DNA from: Tritrichomonas musculus
Taxonomy: Eukaryota; Parabasalia; Tritrichomonadida; Tritrichomonadidae
Length of the DNA stretch: 64,000 nucleotides
NCBI GenBank assembly: GCA_039105265.1
Contig: JAPFFF010000004.1
Location: 7,607,501-7,671,500 of the forward strand
Reading direction: 5' to 3'
This document shows, one piece after another, positions 10,480 through 20,437 of the stretch (within the stretch, counting starts at the first letter, position 1; the number at the start of each line of letters is the position of its first letter). The notes beneath the pieces were generated by a model that worked only from the letters and a program-made list of their open reading frames with translations, was not told the DNA's origin and ran no database searches. The position numbers were made by a program, and so were the translations under genes.

Positions 10480-10500
10480 TAGTCCTCCCTTAACAAATTT
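10480..10500 (+). promoter_or_regulatory. Motif TCCTCCCTTAACAAATTT upstream of the HECT gene
   Basis: Inverted partner of the motif at 9165-9185; it lies 35 bases before the HECT start codon. Spacing and position are consistent with a core promoter element, but see the alternative of a transposon end. Confidence 0.4.
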
Positions 10501-10535
10501 TTAATTTATTTCTCAAAAAGTTCTTTTACCATTAT

Positions 10536-13500
10536 ATGGAATCTACTTTATTATTAAATTCTTCTTCAATTTTTGATAATTCTACAACCATTGATAGAAT
10601 TCGACAATCCTTTATTGATTTAAATGCTGATTGTGATGAAAACGAAGTTGAAGATCTTTTAACAAATCAACTTATTCCTTATTTAGAGAATTTTTTGTCT
10701 ATAGATGAGCAAAAAGAACTTTTCTCTCTTATTTTATCTTGCTTTAGTTATTGCTTAGATAAGTTCTTTCCACTTTTTGACACAATTTATTCCAAATCTC
10801 GATCAAATTCAAATTTTATCATAATTACTGCCTTAATTATATATTGCTTTTCAGAAAAATTAGCTAATATATCCAAATATGAATCGTTTGTTTCCGAAGG
10901 CTTAGAACAAGTTCAGCAACAAATTAAATCTCCAAATGAAACCACTTTTCAAGTCTTTGGGCACGAAATACCTCCAGAATTCTGCACCCAATTAATAGTT
11001 GATTTACTAATTTGTTCAAAACTTACGAAAGAACTTGTTTCTGACTTTTCTCCTTACATATTATCACATTACTCAATCATACTTAATACCGATATAAGCA
11101 AACTTTTTGCCAGAATTGTCAATGATGATCTTTCTTCCAGTTTTCCACAACCAATTACCATTGATACATCATTTTTCAATGATTTTAGCCAGAAAGAATA
11201 TATTGCCATTATTCCTCATTTGTCAGAAGAGACTTTCAAAGAACTTTTTGAGAGAATTGAGAGTCTAATACCGACCTGGACACTTGATCCCAATTTCTCA
11301 TTAGTATATCTTGACAGATGCTGTAAGTACAACATGAAAATAAAAACGGCTGAAAAGTTAATTAGTCCACTTTCGTATGACCAAATATCAAGTGAAATTT
11401 GGACTTATTTGAAACAGTTCAATTTTGTCATTCCATTTAATATGGCTCTTGATTTACATGATTTTCCAGATCGTGATTATTTGTTTCGAATTATTCCGAA
11501 ATTTTCCGGTTTTCCAGAGACTTCACTGAGTAAAATGATTCTTGAATGCAAAGATTTCAATACGTACGATCAAATTTTGTTTGTTCGTAAATTTGAGCAT
11601 GATATTTTTCATACGCAAGAATTCTGGAATCATATTTTATCTCTTTCTTCACATAGTGAATGTCCAAAGGCATTGATACCCAAATTTTCGCACTTTTTCA
11701 AGACAATTTTTGACATCGATTCTTTCTCTGAAATCATCGATGAAATGATCTTCTCAAATTATCCGTTAAATGAGAAAGAAATTTCATTCATCAGCTACTT
11801 TTTGGTCTCTCTTCGCTCGAAGTATCGAGAAGTCTTCACTTGCCAAGAACACATGAATTCATTTCTGAACAGAGTCCTTCAAAAAAACGTTATTCCACTT
11901 CCTCGTTTTTGGGAGCTTGTCACTTTTGATTCAATTTCTGAAAAGTTGAAATATGAATCGAAACCACTTTTGTTATATGGCTATGAATTTGCAAGAGGCA
12001 AGCATTACTCTAAACAAACTTCTCCGTCACTTTTTTACATCTTAAAACAAAGTGAAGAATCAAAAGAAAAATTGATTGAATTCATTCAAAAAAATAACAC
12101 TAAATATATTGTTGATATGAATGAAGAAGCATTGTCTTTAATTGCTTCTGCTTTTATTTTCACCAGTTTGAAAGAAAAAGTGAAAATTGATTCGCTGACA
12201 AAGAAAAACATTCTGCCTTTCTTCGCAATTTGTTTCAATTATTTGAATAAGTGTAACGGGAATTTGAATTTTACTTTCGATGAATATTCAGCAATGTTTC
12301 TTGAAAGTGTCAGAAGTTTGGCTAATAATGAATCACCTCTTTTGATAACTTCAATTGATTCCATTCTTTCTCATGCTTCTGAATTGTCTAATGAGAAATT
12401 GTTTCCTCAATCCATCTTTCTTATGATGATAGAAGATTTAATATCCATTCTTTTCAAAGACCAATATAAAGCAGACAAAATGGTTCTGTTATCTGCACTT
12501 TTTTACCTTTCAAATAATTTGAATTTGAAATTATTTTTTGAAAATCATGGAAAAGAGCTTTTTAACTTTATTTTGAAATACATGAATGAAATTGCTGAAA
12601 GTGACAAATTCAAGGATAATCAATTGAATATTCAATTGATTGGTGATGAAAAATATAGAAATTCTCTTATTTTTGATTACTTTAAGAAATCAAACTCTAA
12701 AGAATCTAGAAACATGATTTATTTCCTTTCAAAAATGTGTAAAAATATGAATTCAATCATGTTTAATGAATGTGACTTTTATGTGAATGCTTTAGAGGAA
12801 GCAATTATAGAAAAGAATTATAAAGATTTATTGTTACTTGATGAATTCAGAACAAAGCATTCTTTGTTTTTCTGGTGGATGAAGAAGAATATGCCATCAC
12901 CAATTGAAATTCCTCTTGAAGTGCAAATTAAAATGAAATATGAAGTTTCTATTGAAAAAATAAGAATTGATGACCTTTTATCTATAATTTTAAATGATCC
13001 AAAACCTGAATCAAACAAAATTTTGTTTGATTATTTGTTCAAAGTAATGATGAAAGATGAATCAATTTCTGTTGATTACATAGCAATTCTTCTTGAGAAT
13101 TTTTATGATGTTGAATGTCTTAATCCTAAAACAATTTTAACTTTTTGTTCAAGTGAATATGAAAATTATAAAAATAGTTTTATTGAGGCTATGAATCGTT
13201 TTTATCTTTATGATCAAAAATCTAAAACATTCATTAAAAGACCAGATTTTGATTGTTTAACATTGCCTGTTTCTCAATTTGGAGTTTTGATTATTTCTAA
13301 ATTGTTTAAAGCAATTGACGAGAAGCCAGGAAATTATCAAGCTTTCTTCTGTTTAAGAAGCATTGCTAATTCTTTTCCATTCCTTTTCATTGAGAATCCA
13401 CAGCAAGTTTTTGATCATGTTCTTCCTGTTTTGAATGATCTTCCACTTTTATCTGAGATGAAAGATGTAAAAGATGAAGAAATAATTAAGAAAATTAAAA

Positions 13501-16445
13501 CTGTTTCATCTGCTTTATCTTTCTTATTGTTTTCATTGTCATCGGTTAAAATTTTTGATGATTTCATTAATTGGTTTTTCGCAAATTTGAACGATTTTAG
13601 TATTTCGCAGATTTTTGGTTTCATTCTTATTATTCGTTGCATTCTTGGTGGCAGATCACATTTGATTATTTATTTAAAGAAGTTTAACTTCATTGAAATA
13701 TTTATGTCATTTCTTAAACGTGAAATTCCGACATCTTTCAAAGACAACTTCATTACCAATGTTTTCCAACTCTTTTCTGAATATTATGCAGCAATTCCAA
13801 CATTATCTAAAATTAGATACATTTCACTTGACACTTTTAATGATGTTGATGAAATGTTCTTCACTGTTTTTGATCATTGCATTGTTCATTTGCCAACTTA
13901 TAATCAACCTACATCTTTCCTTGACTTGCCTTCCAATGAAGTTGTTTCAAGTTACATAAAATTGGTCGATGAAATCAAGCCATATTATTTCACTTATGAT
14001 TATCGGAAAAACAAAAAAGAAATTGATAATAAAGTAATTGATGAATTTGTTAATAAATTCATCGTTACGAAAGATAACTCAAATGATAACAAAGAAGAAA
14101 AGAATGATTATTCATTGAAAGAACTTACAATTCCTAAAAATGGTTCAGTTAAGGATTACATCGTTACAGAAGATAGTTCAAATGATATTGAAGAAGAAGA
14201 AGAAAAAGAAAAAGATGTTTATTCATTAGATGATCTTCCAATTCCTAAAAGTTTAACAATTAAAATGATTCAGTATGTTACTAAAACAAGACAATGGATC
14301 ATTCGTTCTATTCTTTGTCATTATCAACTAACTTTGTTGCCTGAACATTATGAAGTTTTAATTCCAATTGTTGATGATTTGAACGAAATGGAGAATGATA
14401 TTATAAATAATTATAGAATAGAATATAATGAATTATATTCTCATGATTTATTTAAATTTGTCTTTAATAATCACAAATTATTGAATCCTTTCTTGACTCA
14501 AATTTTGAAAAATGACAACATTTTGCCGCATTTTTATGATTCAATTGAAGGAATTCTTAATGAAGAACCAACAGAACAAACATTGGATATAATCTTTACC
14601 ATCTTTGATATGTTACCTAATCTTGATTGGAAAAATAAATATTTCCAACAATTATCAAAGAAAATGATTAATGTATCATTAGAGCCACACATTCGAACAA
14701 ACATAAATACTATTCAAAAAGTTGCACAGTTCTTTTTATTGAACAATAATTGTAAGTTTCCAATTGAAATATCTCATCTTATTGGCTTCTTGCTCATTTC
14801 AAATGATAACTCGTTCTTAATGACAATTCTTAGATTATGTAATTGTGTTGGATTTGATAATTTAAAGAATGTAATTTACTTGTTAGAGAGAAAGTTCTGG
14901 AATGTGATTGATGACGAGATTATTAATTATGAATCGATTGGATTTGTTAAAGCAGTAGCAAATGAATATCCAGAATTATTGAATCGTTATCAAGGCAATA
15001 TTTATGAATTGCTTAAAAAGAAACTTCATGATTATTTCTTGAATGAGAATTCAAATGATCTTGATTTGTTCATTTGTTTGATTAAGGCAATTGCACCTAA
15101 GAAAAGAAATGATAGCAAAGTAGTCATGTCTGATCAATATCTTTATGATATTGCTAAACCAATCAAGGATCAATCATATCCAATTGTTCCAAGTATATTG
15201 AAATCACAGTCAACTTTTTGGGGTTTTTACGAATCAATTCAACCAGATTTTGTTAAATTATTGAATTCAAGACCACTAATAATTGACTCATTTCCATTTC
15301 TTTATGAATTCCCAGAAGTTCTTGATTTCAACACACGTTCCAAGTCCTTTTTAAAGAAAATGAAAGCTAGCATTTTTCATTATGATAGGCTTTTTGTTAT
15401 TGCTGATCGAATGGACATCATTGGGTCATCTTATGATCAACTTAAAGATTGCACTCCTAATGAATTAAAGAAAAGATTTAATGTTAATTTCATCGGAGAA
15501 GAAATAACAATAGATGAAGGTGGTGTTACTGCCAATTGGCTTTTTTTATTAACTCAACAATTGTTCAATCCAATCAATGGATTATTTGATTCATATTCGA
15601 CAAACGGTGGTTACAAACCTAGTTCTAAATCAAGTCAAAAACCTAATCATTTAAAGTACTTTAAATTTGCAGGTAGAATCATTGCACGAACAATCATGGA
15701 GAACGTTTGTGTTGATTGTCACATGGCTCCTTTCTTTTATAAATGCATTCTTCATCATCCGATTAAATTGGGAGACATGAAAGAGTTGGATGAAGAAAAA
15801 TATAATTCAATTAATTGGTGCCTAACAAACGACATCGATGAATCTGGCCTTGAATTATATTACGATGTTGACATTAAGAATGCAAATGATGAAATTGAAC
15901 ATATTGAACTGATTGAAAATGGTTCGAATATTAGAGTAACAAATGAAAATAAAGAAGACTACGCAATAAAACTAACTGAGTTTTATTTAATAGGCTCAAT
16001 TAAAGAACAAATTGACGCTTTTTGTCAAGGCTTTGATTCAATCATTCCTCATGATCAAATCGACATTTTTACTCAAGGCGAAATGGATTTGTTGATTTGT
16101 GGAATTTCTGAATTCACTGACGATGATTTCAAGAAATTGGTGAAATTCGAATCGCCTTATAATGAAAACACTCCTGTAATAAAGTTCTTCTTTAGCGCAG
16201 TGTCAAAATGGAGTAAAGAAGATCGTGCTAAACTTCTCTTGTTCATTACAAGCACTTCTAAGTTTCCAGCTAATATTAATAAAAATAATCAAATTTTGAT
16301 TACTTATAGACCAAGAAGTAACTTCCTCCCAATCGCTCACACGTGCTTTAGACAGCTCGAATTGCCTGAATACGAATCTGAGCAGATTCTCAATGATAAA
16401 TTATTATTTGCTGTTCAAAACTGCAACAAATTTGCACTTGCTTAG
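10536..16445 (+). CDS. Giant HECT-type E3 ubiquitin ligase
   Basis: 1,969 residues without introns. The C-terminal ~355 residues form a HECT domain: an N-lobe with ITIDEGGVTANWLFLLTQQL and FKFAGRIIARTIMENVCV, and a C-lobe ending RPRSNFLPIAHTCFRQLELP, where Cys1937 is the catalytic thioester cysteine that accepts ubiquitin from E2 and passes it to substrate lysines. The first ~1,590 residues are mostly helical and repetitive in character, as in Tom1/HUWE1-like ligases with HEAT/armadillo-type scaffolds, but I cannot assign a named domain. An acidic insert at about 1,175-1,240 is an internal duplication (IVTKDNSND... and IVTEDSSND..., each followed by YSL-(K/D)-(E/D)-L-x-IPK). The ATG at 10536 follows an in-frame-closed AT-rich leader. 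A stop TAG is followed within ten bases by TAAA. Substrates unknown. Confidence 0.9.
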   Translation: MESTLLLNSSSIFDNSTTIDRIRQSFIDLNADCDENEVEDLLTNQLIPYLENFLSIDEQKELFSLILSCFSYCLDKFFPLFDTIYSKSRSNSNFIIITALIIYCFSEKLANISKYESFVSEGLEQVQQQIKSPNETTFQVFGHEIPPEFCTQLIVDLLICSKLTKELVSDFSPYILSHYSIILNTDISKLFARIVNDDLSSSFPQPITIDTSFFNDFSQKEYIAIIPHLSEETFKELFERIESLIPTWTLDPNFSLVYLDRCCKYNMKIKTAEKLISPLSYDQISSEIWTYLKQFNFVIPFNMALDLHDFPDRDYLFRIIPKFSGFPETSLSKMILECKDFNTYDQILFVRKFEHDIFHTQEFWNHILSLSSHSECPKALIPKFSHFFKTIFDIDSFSEIIDEMIFSNYPLNEKEISFISYFLVSLRSKYREVFTCQEHMNSFLNRVLQKNVIPLPRFWELVTFDSISEKLKYESKPLLLYGYEFARGKHYSKQTSPSLFYILKQSEESKEKLIEFIQKNNTKYIVDMNEEALSLIASAFIFTSLKEKVKIDSLTKKNILPFFAICFNYLNKCNGNLNFTFDEYSAMFLESVRSLANNESPLLITSIDSILSHASELSNEKLFPQSIFLMMIEDLISILFKDQYKADKMVLLSALFYLSNNLNLKLFFENHGKELFNFILKYMNEIAESDKFKDNQLNIQLIGDEKYRNSLIFDYFKKSNSKESRNMIYFLSKMCKNMNSIMFNECDFYVNALEEAIIEKNYKDLLLLDEFRTKHSLFFWWMKKNMPSPIEIPLEVQIKMKYEVSIEKIRIDDLLSIILNDPKPESNKILFDYLFKVMMKDESISVDYIAILLENFYDVECLNPKTILTFCSSEYENYKNSFIEAMNRFYLYDQKSKTFIKRPDFDCLTLPVSQFGVLIISKLFKAIDEKPGNYQAFFCLRSIANSFPFLFIENPQQVFDHVLPVLNDLPLLSEMKDVKDEEIIKKIKTVSSALSFLLFSLSSVKIFDDFINWFFANLNDFSISQIFGFILIIRCILGGRSHLIIYLKKFNFIEIFMSFLKREIPTSFKDNFITNVFQLFSEYYAAIPTLSKIRYISLDTFNDVDEMFFTVFDHCIVHLPTYNQPTSFLDLPSNEVVSSYIKLVDEIKPYYFTYDYRKNKKEIDNKVIDEFVNKFIVTKDNSNDNKEEKNDYSLKELTIPKNGSVKDYIVTEDSSNDIEEEEEKEKDVYSLDDLPIPKSLTIKMIQYVTKTRQWIIRSILCHYQLTLLPEHYEVLIPIVDDLNEMENDIINNYRIEYNELYSHDLFKFVFNNHKLLNPFLTQILKNDNILPHFYDSIEGILNEEPTEQTLDIIFTIFDMLPNLDWKNKYFQQLSKKMINVSLEPHIRTNINTIQKVAQFFLLNNNCKFPIEISHLIGFLLISNDNSFLMTILRLCNCVGFDNLKNVIYLLERKFWNVIDDEIINYESIGFVKAVANEYPELLNRYQGNIYELLKKKLHDYFLNENSNDLDLFICLIKAIAPKKRNDSKVVMSDQYLYDIAKPIKDQSYPIVPSILKSQSTFWGFYESIQPDFVKLLNSRPLIIDSFPFLYEFPEVLDFNTRSKSFLKKMKASIFHYDRLFVIADRMDIIGSSYDQLKDCTPNELKKRFNVNFIGEEITIDEGGVTANWLFLLTQQLFNPINGLFDSYSTNGGYKPSSKSSQKPNHLKYFKFAGRIIARTIMENVCVDCHMAPFFYKCILHHPIKLGDMKELDEEKYNSINWCLTNDIDESGLELYYDVDIKNANDEIEHIELIENGSNIRVTNENKEDYAIKLTEFYLIGSIKEQIDAFCQGFDSIIPHDQIDIFTQGEMDLLICGISEFTDDDFKKLVKFESPYNENTPVIKFFFSAVSKWSKEDRAKLLLFITSTSKFPANINKNNQILITYRPRSNFLPIAHTCFRQLELPEYESEQILNDKLLFAVQNCNKFALA

Positions 16446-16850
16446 AAATAAATTCTTAATTATTATTTATTTTATTTATTTTTTATAAATTATTGGCATA
16501 GCGAATATAAATATATATAAAAGTTATTTTTATTTGTAATTCAAAAAGTTTACCAAATAACGAGATAATTGAAAATATTAACTAACAAACTAATTTCCAT
16601 CAAAAAGTTAAATATTATTTATTTAATTTCTATCCATTTGATCTATATTTTTCTTATATATGATTAAAATTAAATATATATCTATATATAATATATAAAT
16701 TTATTTTAATATATTTATATTTTCTAATTTTGAAAAAGATATATTCTTTTTTTTTTGGTTTTTTCAAAACTTGTAGTCAAAACTAACATCACTTCATTTT
16801 GAAATTTGAAAACAAGTTTTTTAAGAAATGGCACATCATTTTTATAATAG
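16446..16850. other. Intergenic region with promoter of the Q/H-rich gene
   Basis: AT-rich DNA containing an ATATAT-rich block around 16670-16720. Near the next start codon, TCATTTT at 16836-16842 matches the trichomonad initiator (TCA-Py-A/T) about 13 bases before the ATG, a typical distance for these very short leaders. A second TCATTTT sits at about 16794. Confidence 0.45.
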
Positions 16851-17375
16851 ATGGCTGAATCAGCACAAACACAAAACAAAGAATTAGAGGAACCAACTGT
16901 AGAACAACTTGATAAAGAAATTCATGCATTAAGTAAAAAACTTAATGATTTGTATGCCCATAAATGGCAATCTGAAATGAAAAAATATAAGGAATGGAAA
17001 CAGCAGCAACAACAAAATAATGAACATAAAAATACTAATAAAGATAATAAAAATGATAATAAAGAAAATCAACAAAATAATCCATATTTCCAGTGGTTTC
17101 AATGGTTTGAAAAGCATACCCCACCAAAAGGTCAATTTGAATGGAGAAAACCAGGCCCTCATCACCATCATCACCCAAATCCACAACTTCATAATACAAA
17201 TGAAAATAAAGTTGGCCCCTTTCATCATTTTAATCCTTTTTTTATGTGGATGGAATGGCAGCAGCAACATCAACCTCAAGATCAAAAAGATTGGTGTCCA
17301 TATGATGGACGCCGAGGCAATCCTAATGCTCAAGGTCAGAAAAACACAAATAATAAGCTAAGCCAGTGTGCATGA
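16851..17375 (+). CDS. Small Q/N/H/W-rich protein of unknown function
   Basis: 174 residues from ATG at 16851, preceded by an initiator-like TCATTTT. Residues 13-55 (EEPTVEQLDKEIHALSKKLN and the Lys/Trp-rich stretch after it) should form a short coiled coil. The rest is low complexity: a Gln/Asn/Lys tract (50-75), aromatic clusters (FQWFQWFEKH; FFMWMEWQQQH), a five-histidine run (about 124-128) and a C-terminal Gly/Asn/Gln tail ending in Cys-Ala. There is no signal peptide or membrane segment. Repeated W/F-rich motifs separated by Q/N/H linkers suggest a self-associating or metal-touching disordered protein, but this is inference. Codon use and the promoter-like leader support a real gene. 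I do not recognise a family. Confidence 0.6.
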   Translation: MAESAQTQNKELEEPTVEQLDKEIHALSKKLNDLYAHKWQSEMKKYKEWKQQQQQNNEHKNTNKDNKNDNKENQQNNPYFQWFQWFEKHTPPKGQFEWRKPGPHHHHHPNPQLHNTNENKVGPFHHFNPFFMWMEWQQQHQPQDQKDWCPYDGRRGNPNAQGQKNTNNKLSQCA

Positions 17376-17456
17376 AAGCCAAAATCTCAAGAAAAAAAAA
17401 ATTTCATTTTTATTTGAATAAAACTTTTTTTAATATAAAAATTTTTAAAGAATTGG

Positions 17457-17536
17457 AACAGGGATGTATATCGATAGTATCCAATAACTGCTTTTTTATT
17501 GAAGGCTAAAGCTTAGCTGCTCAAAAAATCCCTGTT
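17457..17536 (+). ncRNA. Candidate multi-branched structured element
   Basis: A perfect 9-bp outer stem, AACAGGGAT (17457-17465) with ATCCCTGTT (17528-17536), encloses two smaller perfect hairpins: CAATAA/TTATTG (17482-17501) and GCTAA/TTAGC (17505-17517), plus the palindrome TATCGATA near 17469. The fold resembles a small three-arm structure. It starts about 80 bases after the Q/H-rich gene, so it may belong to its 3' region, be an independent RNA, or be a tiny inverted-repeat element. No tRNA signature (T-loop GTTCRANNC) is present. Confidence 0.3.
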
Positions 17537-18201
17537 ATAAGATAATATCGTCATATATCAATAAAATATTAATAGGATAACATTAAATAATAATGTGTTT
17601 TGATAAATAACATTTTATCTATGAATAGATAAAAAAATGAATAAAATATTTGCAAATATCAGAATAATGCATTATTTCGTTTACATAGATTCTATGTTTA
17701 TGTTCTTTTTGTAAATTTAATTAAATTACTGCAAAATATCCATTTTTTAAGCCATTTATTAATTCATTTTTATTCATTCATAGATAAAGTGTTATAGAAA
17801 AAAAAAGAGATGCAGACACGGTGAAGTGAAATAGATTCTCCCCAAAATTGGTATACGATCATCATTTTTTATAAGGATTAAAAATGTATTAATTTTATTA
17901 AATTTCGTTCCGCCGATGCTGCTGTGGAGTATTACATTTTTTTTTTCTGAGAAAAAATATGTAAACTATTGAAAATATTTTATCTCTTCGTAAACTATTG
18001 AAATAGATAAATTGACTAAAAAATCTTATTTTTGCTTTTAAAATGATAAAAATGTTATATTTTTATTTTATATATTATTTATAGGGTGGCACTGGGTGGG
18101 CCAAAATTAAGAAAATGGGTCAAAAAGAAGTAAACATTTGGGTCACCATTTATCCTCTCAATTATTTGAATTGAATACGATTAAATAAGGTCAAATAATT
18201 G

Positions 18202-18238
<37 letters not shown>

Positions 18239-18481
18239 TTTGCGAAAATCCTTACGTGCGAGCGTGCGGAGAAAAAAATTAAAAATATTGATCGGCATGG
18301 TTAATTATTCTACCATAAAAAAAAGTTATTTGTTGAATATAAAAAAAAACTGAAAATTTTGAAATAATTTTTTATCTGCTCTCTTTCAATAAAATCTGAA
18401 TTTCAAAAGCATAAAAATTTAGTTTTTTTTCAATTTTTAAAAAATTATACATAAAAAGTTTATTATTTTTTTTTAAAAAAA
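17537..18481. other. AT-rich intergenic region with a 34-base T run
   Basis: No gene seen. It includes a homopolymer of 34 T at 18203-18236 and a sequence at 18082-18110 beginning TAGGGTGG and containing GGGCC blocks, which resembles the end of a hAT-type transposon (see 29605-29612 for an inverted counterpart). Confidence 0.45.
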
Positions 18482-18681
18482 TTAAGCTTGTAAAATATAC
18501 CCAAATGCAAAAAAAAGACCTGGTCTTGGTGATTCTTTCTGGTCTTTTGGCGATTTTAATAAATCTTTTAAAAAGTTATTTCTTATGAATTACTAAATAA
18601 AATGATTAAATGATATTTGATTAAATAATAATTCAATTTACGAATCAACATTCAATAAATTCAATGAATTTATTTAATTAC

Positions 18682-18785
18682 TCGGCTATATATATTCATA
18701 AAAATATAAATACTATTAATATTTCAATGCATTATTTATTATTCGGCTATATATATTCATAAAAATATAAATACTATTAATATTT
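18682..18785. repeat. Two tandem copies with a 61-bp period
   Basis: A segment of about 44 bases beginning TCGGCTATATATATTCATAA occurs at 18682 and again at 18743, identical except at the edges. Confidence 0.8.
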
Positions 18786-19005
18786 TAAATACATTTTATA
18801 TCGGTATATATTTAAAATATAAATGAAAAAAAAATTTATTTTCAATTGAAAAAATGTTTTTATTGATTTTATTATATATTTATATCTTATTTTTTTTTTT
18901 ATTTTATATATGATATTTTGAAAGCTTTACAAATCACCATCGCCAAAAAAACCGTTTTGGTGATCTCCAAAATATATGTAAACTATTCAAAATTGAATGC
19001 TGTCG

Positions 19006-19032
19006 CCAAAAGCCCAAGACCTGGGCTTTTGG
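19006..19032. repeat. Hairpin CCAAAAGCCCA/TGGGCTTTTGG
   Basis: Perfect 11-bp inverted repeat with a 5-base loop (AGACC), extendable by three pairs with one mismatch. It lies inside the 18482-19345 element. Confidence 0.75.
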
Positions 19033-19435
19033 TGAAATCGGTTATTTGGCTTTTCATCGTCAATATAATTGAGCTTTTTATTATTATTTTATATGATATA
19101 TTATACAAATCATACAATTATTTTGTAATATTCAAAAAATAACATTTTTTTACTGAGAAAATCTTATCGATTATTTATATGACTTTTGATAAAACTCATT
19201 TAATTCCTCTTTCAAATAATTCAATGGTTTATGACTTTTGATAAAACTAAATTTTATTAATAAAATTTATTTGACAATAATATGGTTACATTTGGTGATT
19301 TTTAAAACCCAAAAAACGTTTATTTCACCAAATTTACAAGCTTAAAAAAATTAATTCAAAAAGATTAATATCATATATTTTTAATAGTGGAAATGCTATA
19401 CTCAAAAAGTTGCAAAAGAGAATCAAAAATAAATT

Positions 19436-19478
19436 ATTAAGTAGCTTTTTGAGGCGAAGCCTCAAAAAGCTACTTAAT
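19436..19478. repeat. Perfect 20-bp stem, 3-base loop hairpin
   Basis: The left arm, ending CTTTTTGAGGC, and the right arm, starting GCCTCAAAAAG, pair perfectly over 20 bases around the loop GAA; pairing continues outward for about eight more bases with one mismatch. There is no T tract or neighbouring gene end to suggest a terminator. Confidence 0.8.
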
Positions 19479-20428
19479 CATTTATCTTAATATAATAAAA
19501 CAAAACCCCAAAAAAATAAGACCTGAACTTATCCAGCCATCATATTGTTTTAAAATATTTTGGATAATAATTAATTTAAGTATATTATTATTTGCATTTG
19601 TAATTATAATTGTAAACTATTTTATTTCTTTTTGATTAAGATATTTTAATAAAAAAAATTTTTCAGTTATTTTTTTCATAAAGCTCATAGAATTGAATTT
19701 TTTATTTTTAACGTCGTTTCAATAACCCTGTACCGATAATATTAACTATGTACCAGTTCAGAAAATTTCTGATACATTCAAATAATTGAAGCATAGCATG
19801 AACATATATTTTCTCAATTATAGAGTGGTACAATTCTCAATTATAAATTCAATCCATTGAATTTTAAATAAATAATAAAAATTTTTGATAACTTTATAAT
19901 TCGGTTATCACTTAACATCAAAGCCAAACAAAAATAACTAACCTCGATTTCTTCCAAAGATCACCATTTTTCTGCCAAGTCCTTTTGCTATTCTTTCAGT
20001 ACACCCAAAAAATTTCCTTTCAAACAATTTTCAGTCTGATACCGCTCCAATGCTGAATCAAATTTGCATCTTTTTTCAACATGTTCTAGTCAAATAACTT
20101 AAAAAAACTCTAGATAAAGTCATTAAATAAGTATATTCAAACCATTTCAATTACAGAAGGCTGTTATCAATGTTTTGTTATTAAGATTTTCGTCTAAATC
20201 AAAGTCGAATTTCCTCAAATGCAAACTTCTTATGTTACTACAAGCAAAACATTCAGTAATTTTATCATATTATTTGGTTTATCCTTAGAATTATATGATT
20301 ATTAAATTTTTTTTATTTATATTTAAATTTGAATTTCTTTATCTTTAAATAACTCAGTATATCTGTTTAATGAGTGATATCGTAAAAAATCTTTTAAACT
20401 TTTTTCACAAACTTTTTCTAATAAATGC
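19479..20428. other. AT-rich intergenic region left of the MULE
   Basis: No intact gene. On the minus strand at about 19930-20080 there is a weak protein-like stretch (CKFDSALERYQTENCLKGNF) interrupted by stops, possibly a decayed gene fragment. Otherwise low-complexity. Confidence 0.35.
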
Positions 20429-20437
20429 AATAGTAAA
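20429..20437. repeat. Left 9-bp target-site duplication AATAGTAAA
   Basis: Identical to 24841-24849 and directly abutting the inverted-repeat ends of the MULE. Nine-base duplications are characteristic of Mutator-like elements. Confidence 0.9.

Larger units (their letters stand above)
18482..19345. mobile_element. Putative non-autonomous element with TTAA ends
   Basis: A 13-bp perfect terminal inverted repeat, TTAAGCTTGTAAA at 18482-18494 and TTTACAAGCTTAA at 19333-19345, encloses 864 bp with no good ORF. The interior holds several TTTTGGTGAT/ATCACCAAAA-like motifs in both orientations, a 61-bp tandem repeat and a hairpin. TTAA duplication is typical of piggyBac and Kolobok transposons; here TTAA cannot be separated from the repeat itself. 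Confidence 0.4.

Noticed and set aside
17457-17536. tRNA gene
   Set aside because: There is an outer stem and arms, but no T-loop consensus on either strand, the stem is 9 bp and the arm sizes do not fit.
18203-18236. Poly(T) run as retroposon tail or Pol III terminator
   Set aside because: No element or RNA gene can be recognised next to it; a simple homopolymer is sufficient explanation.
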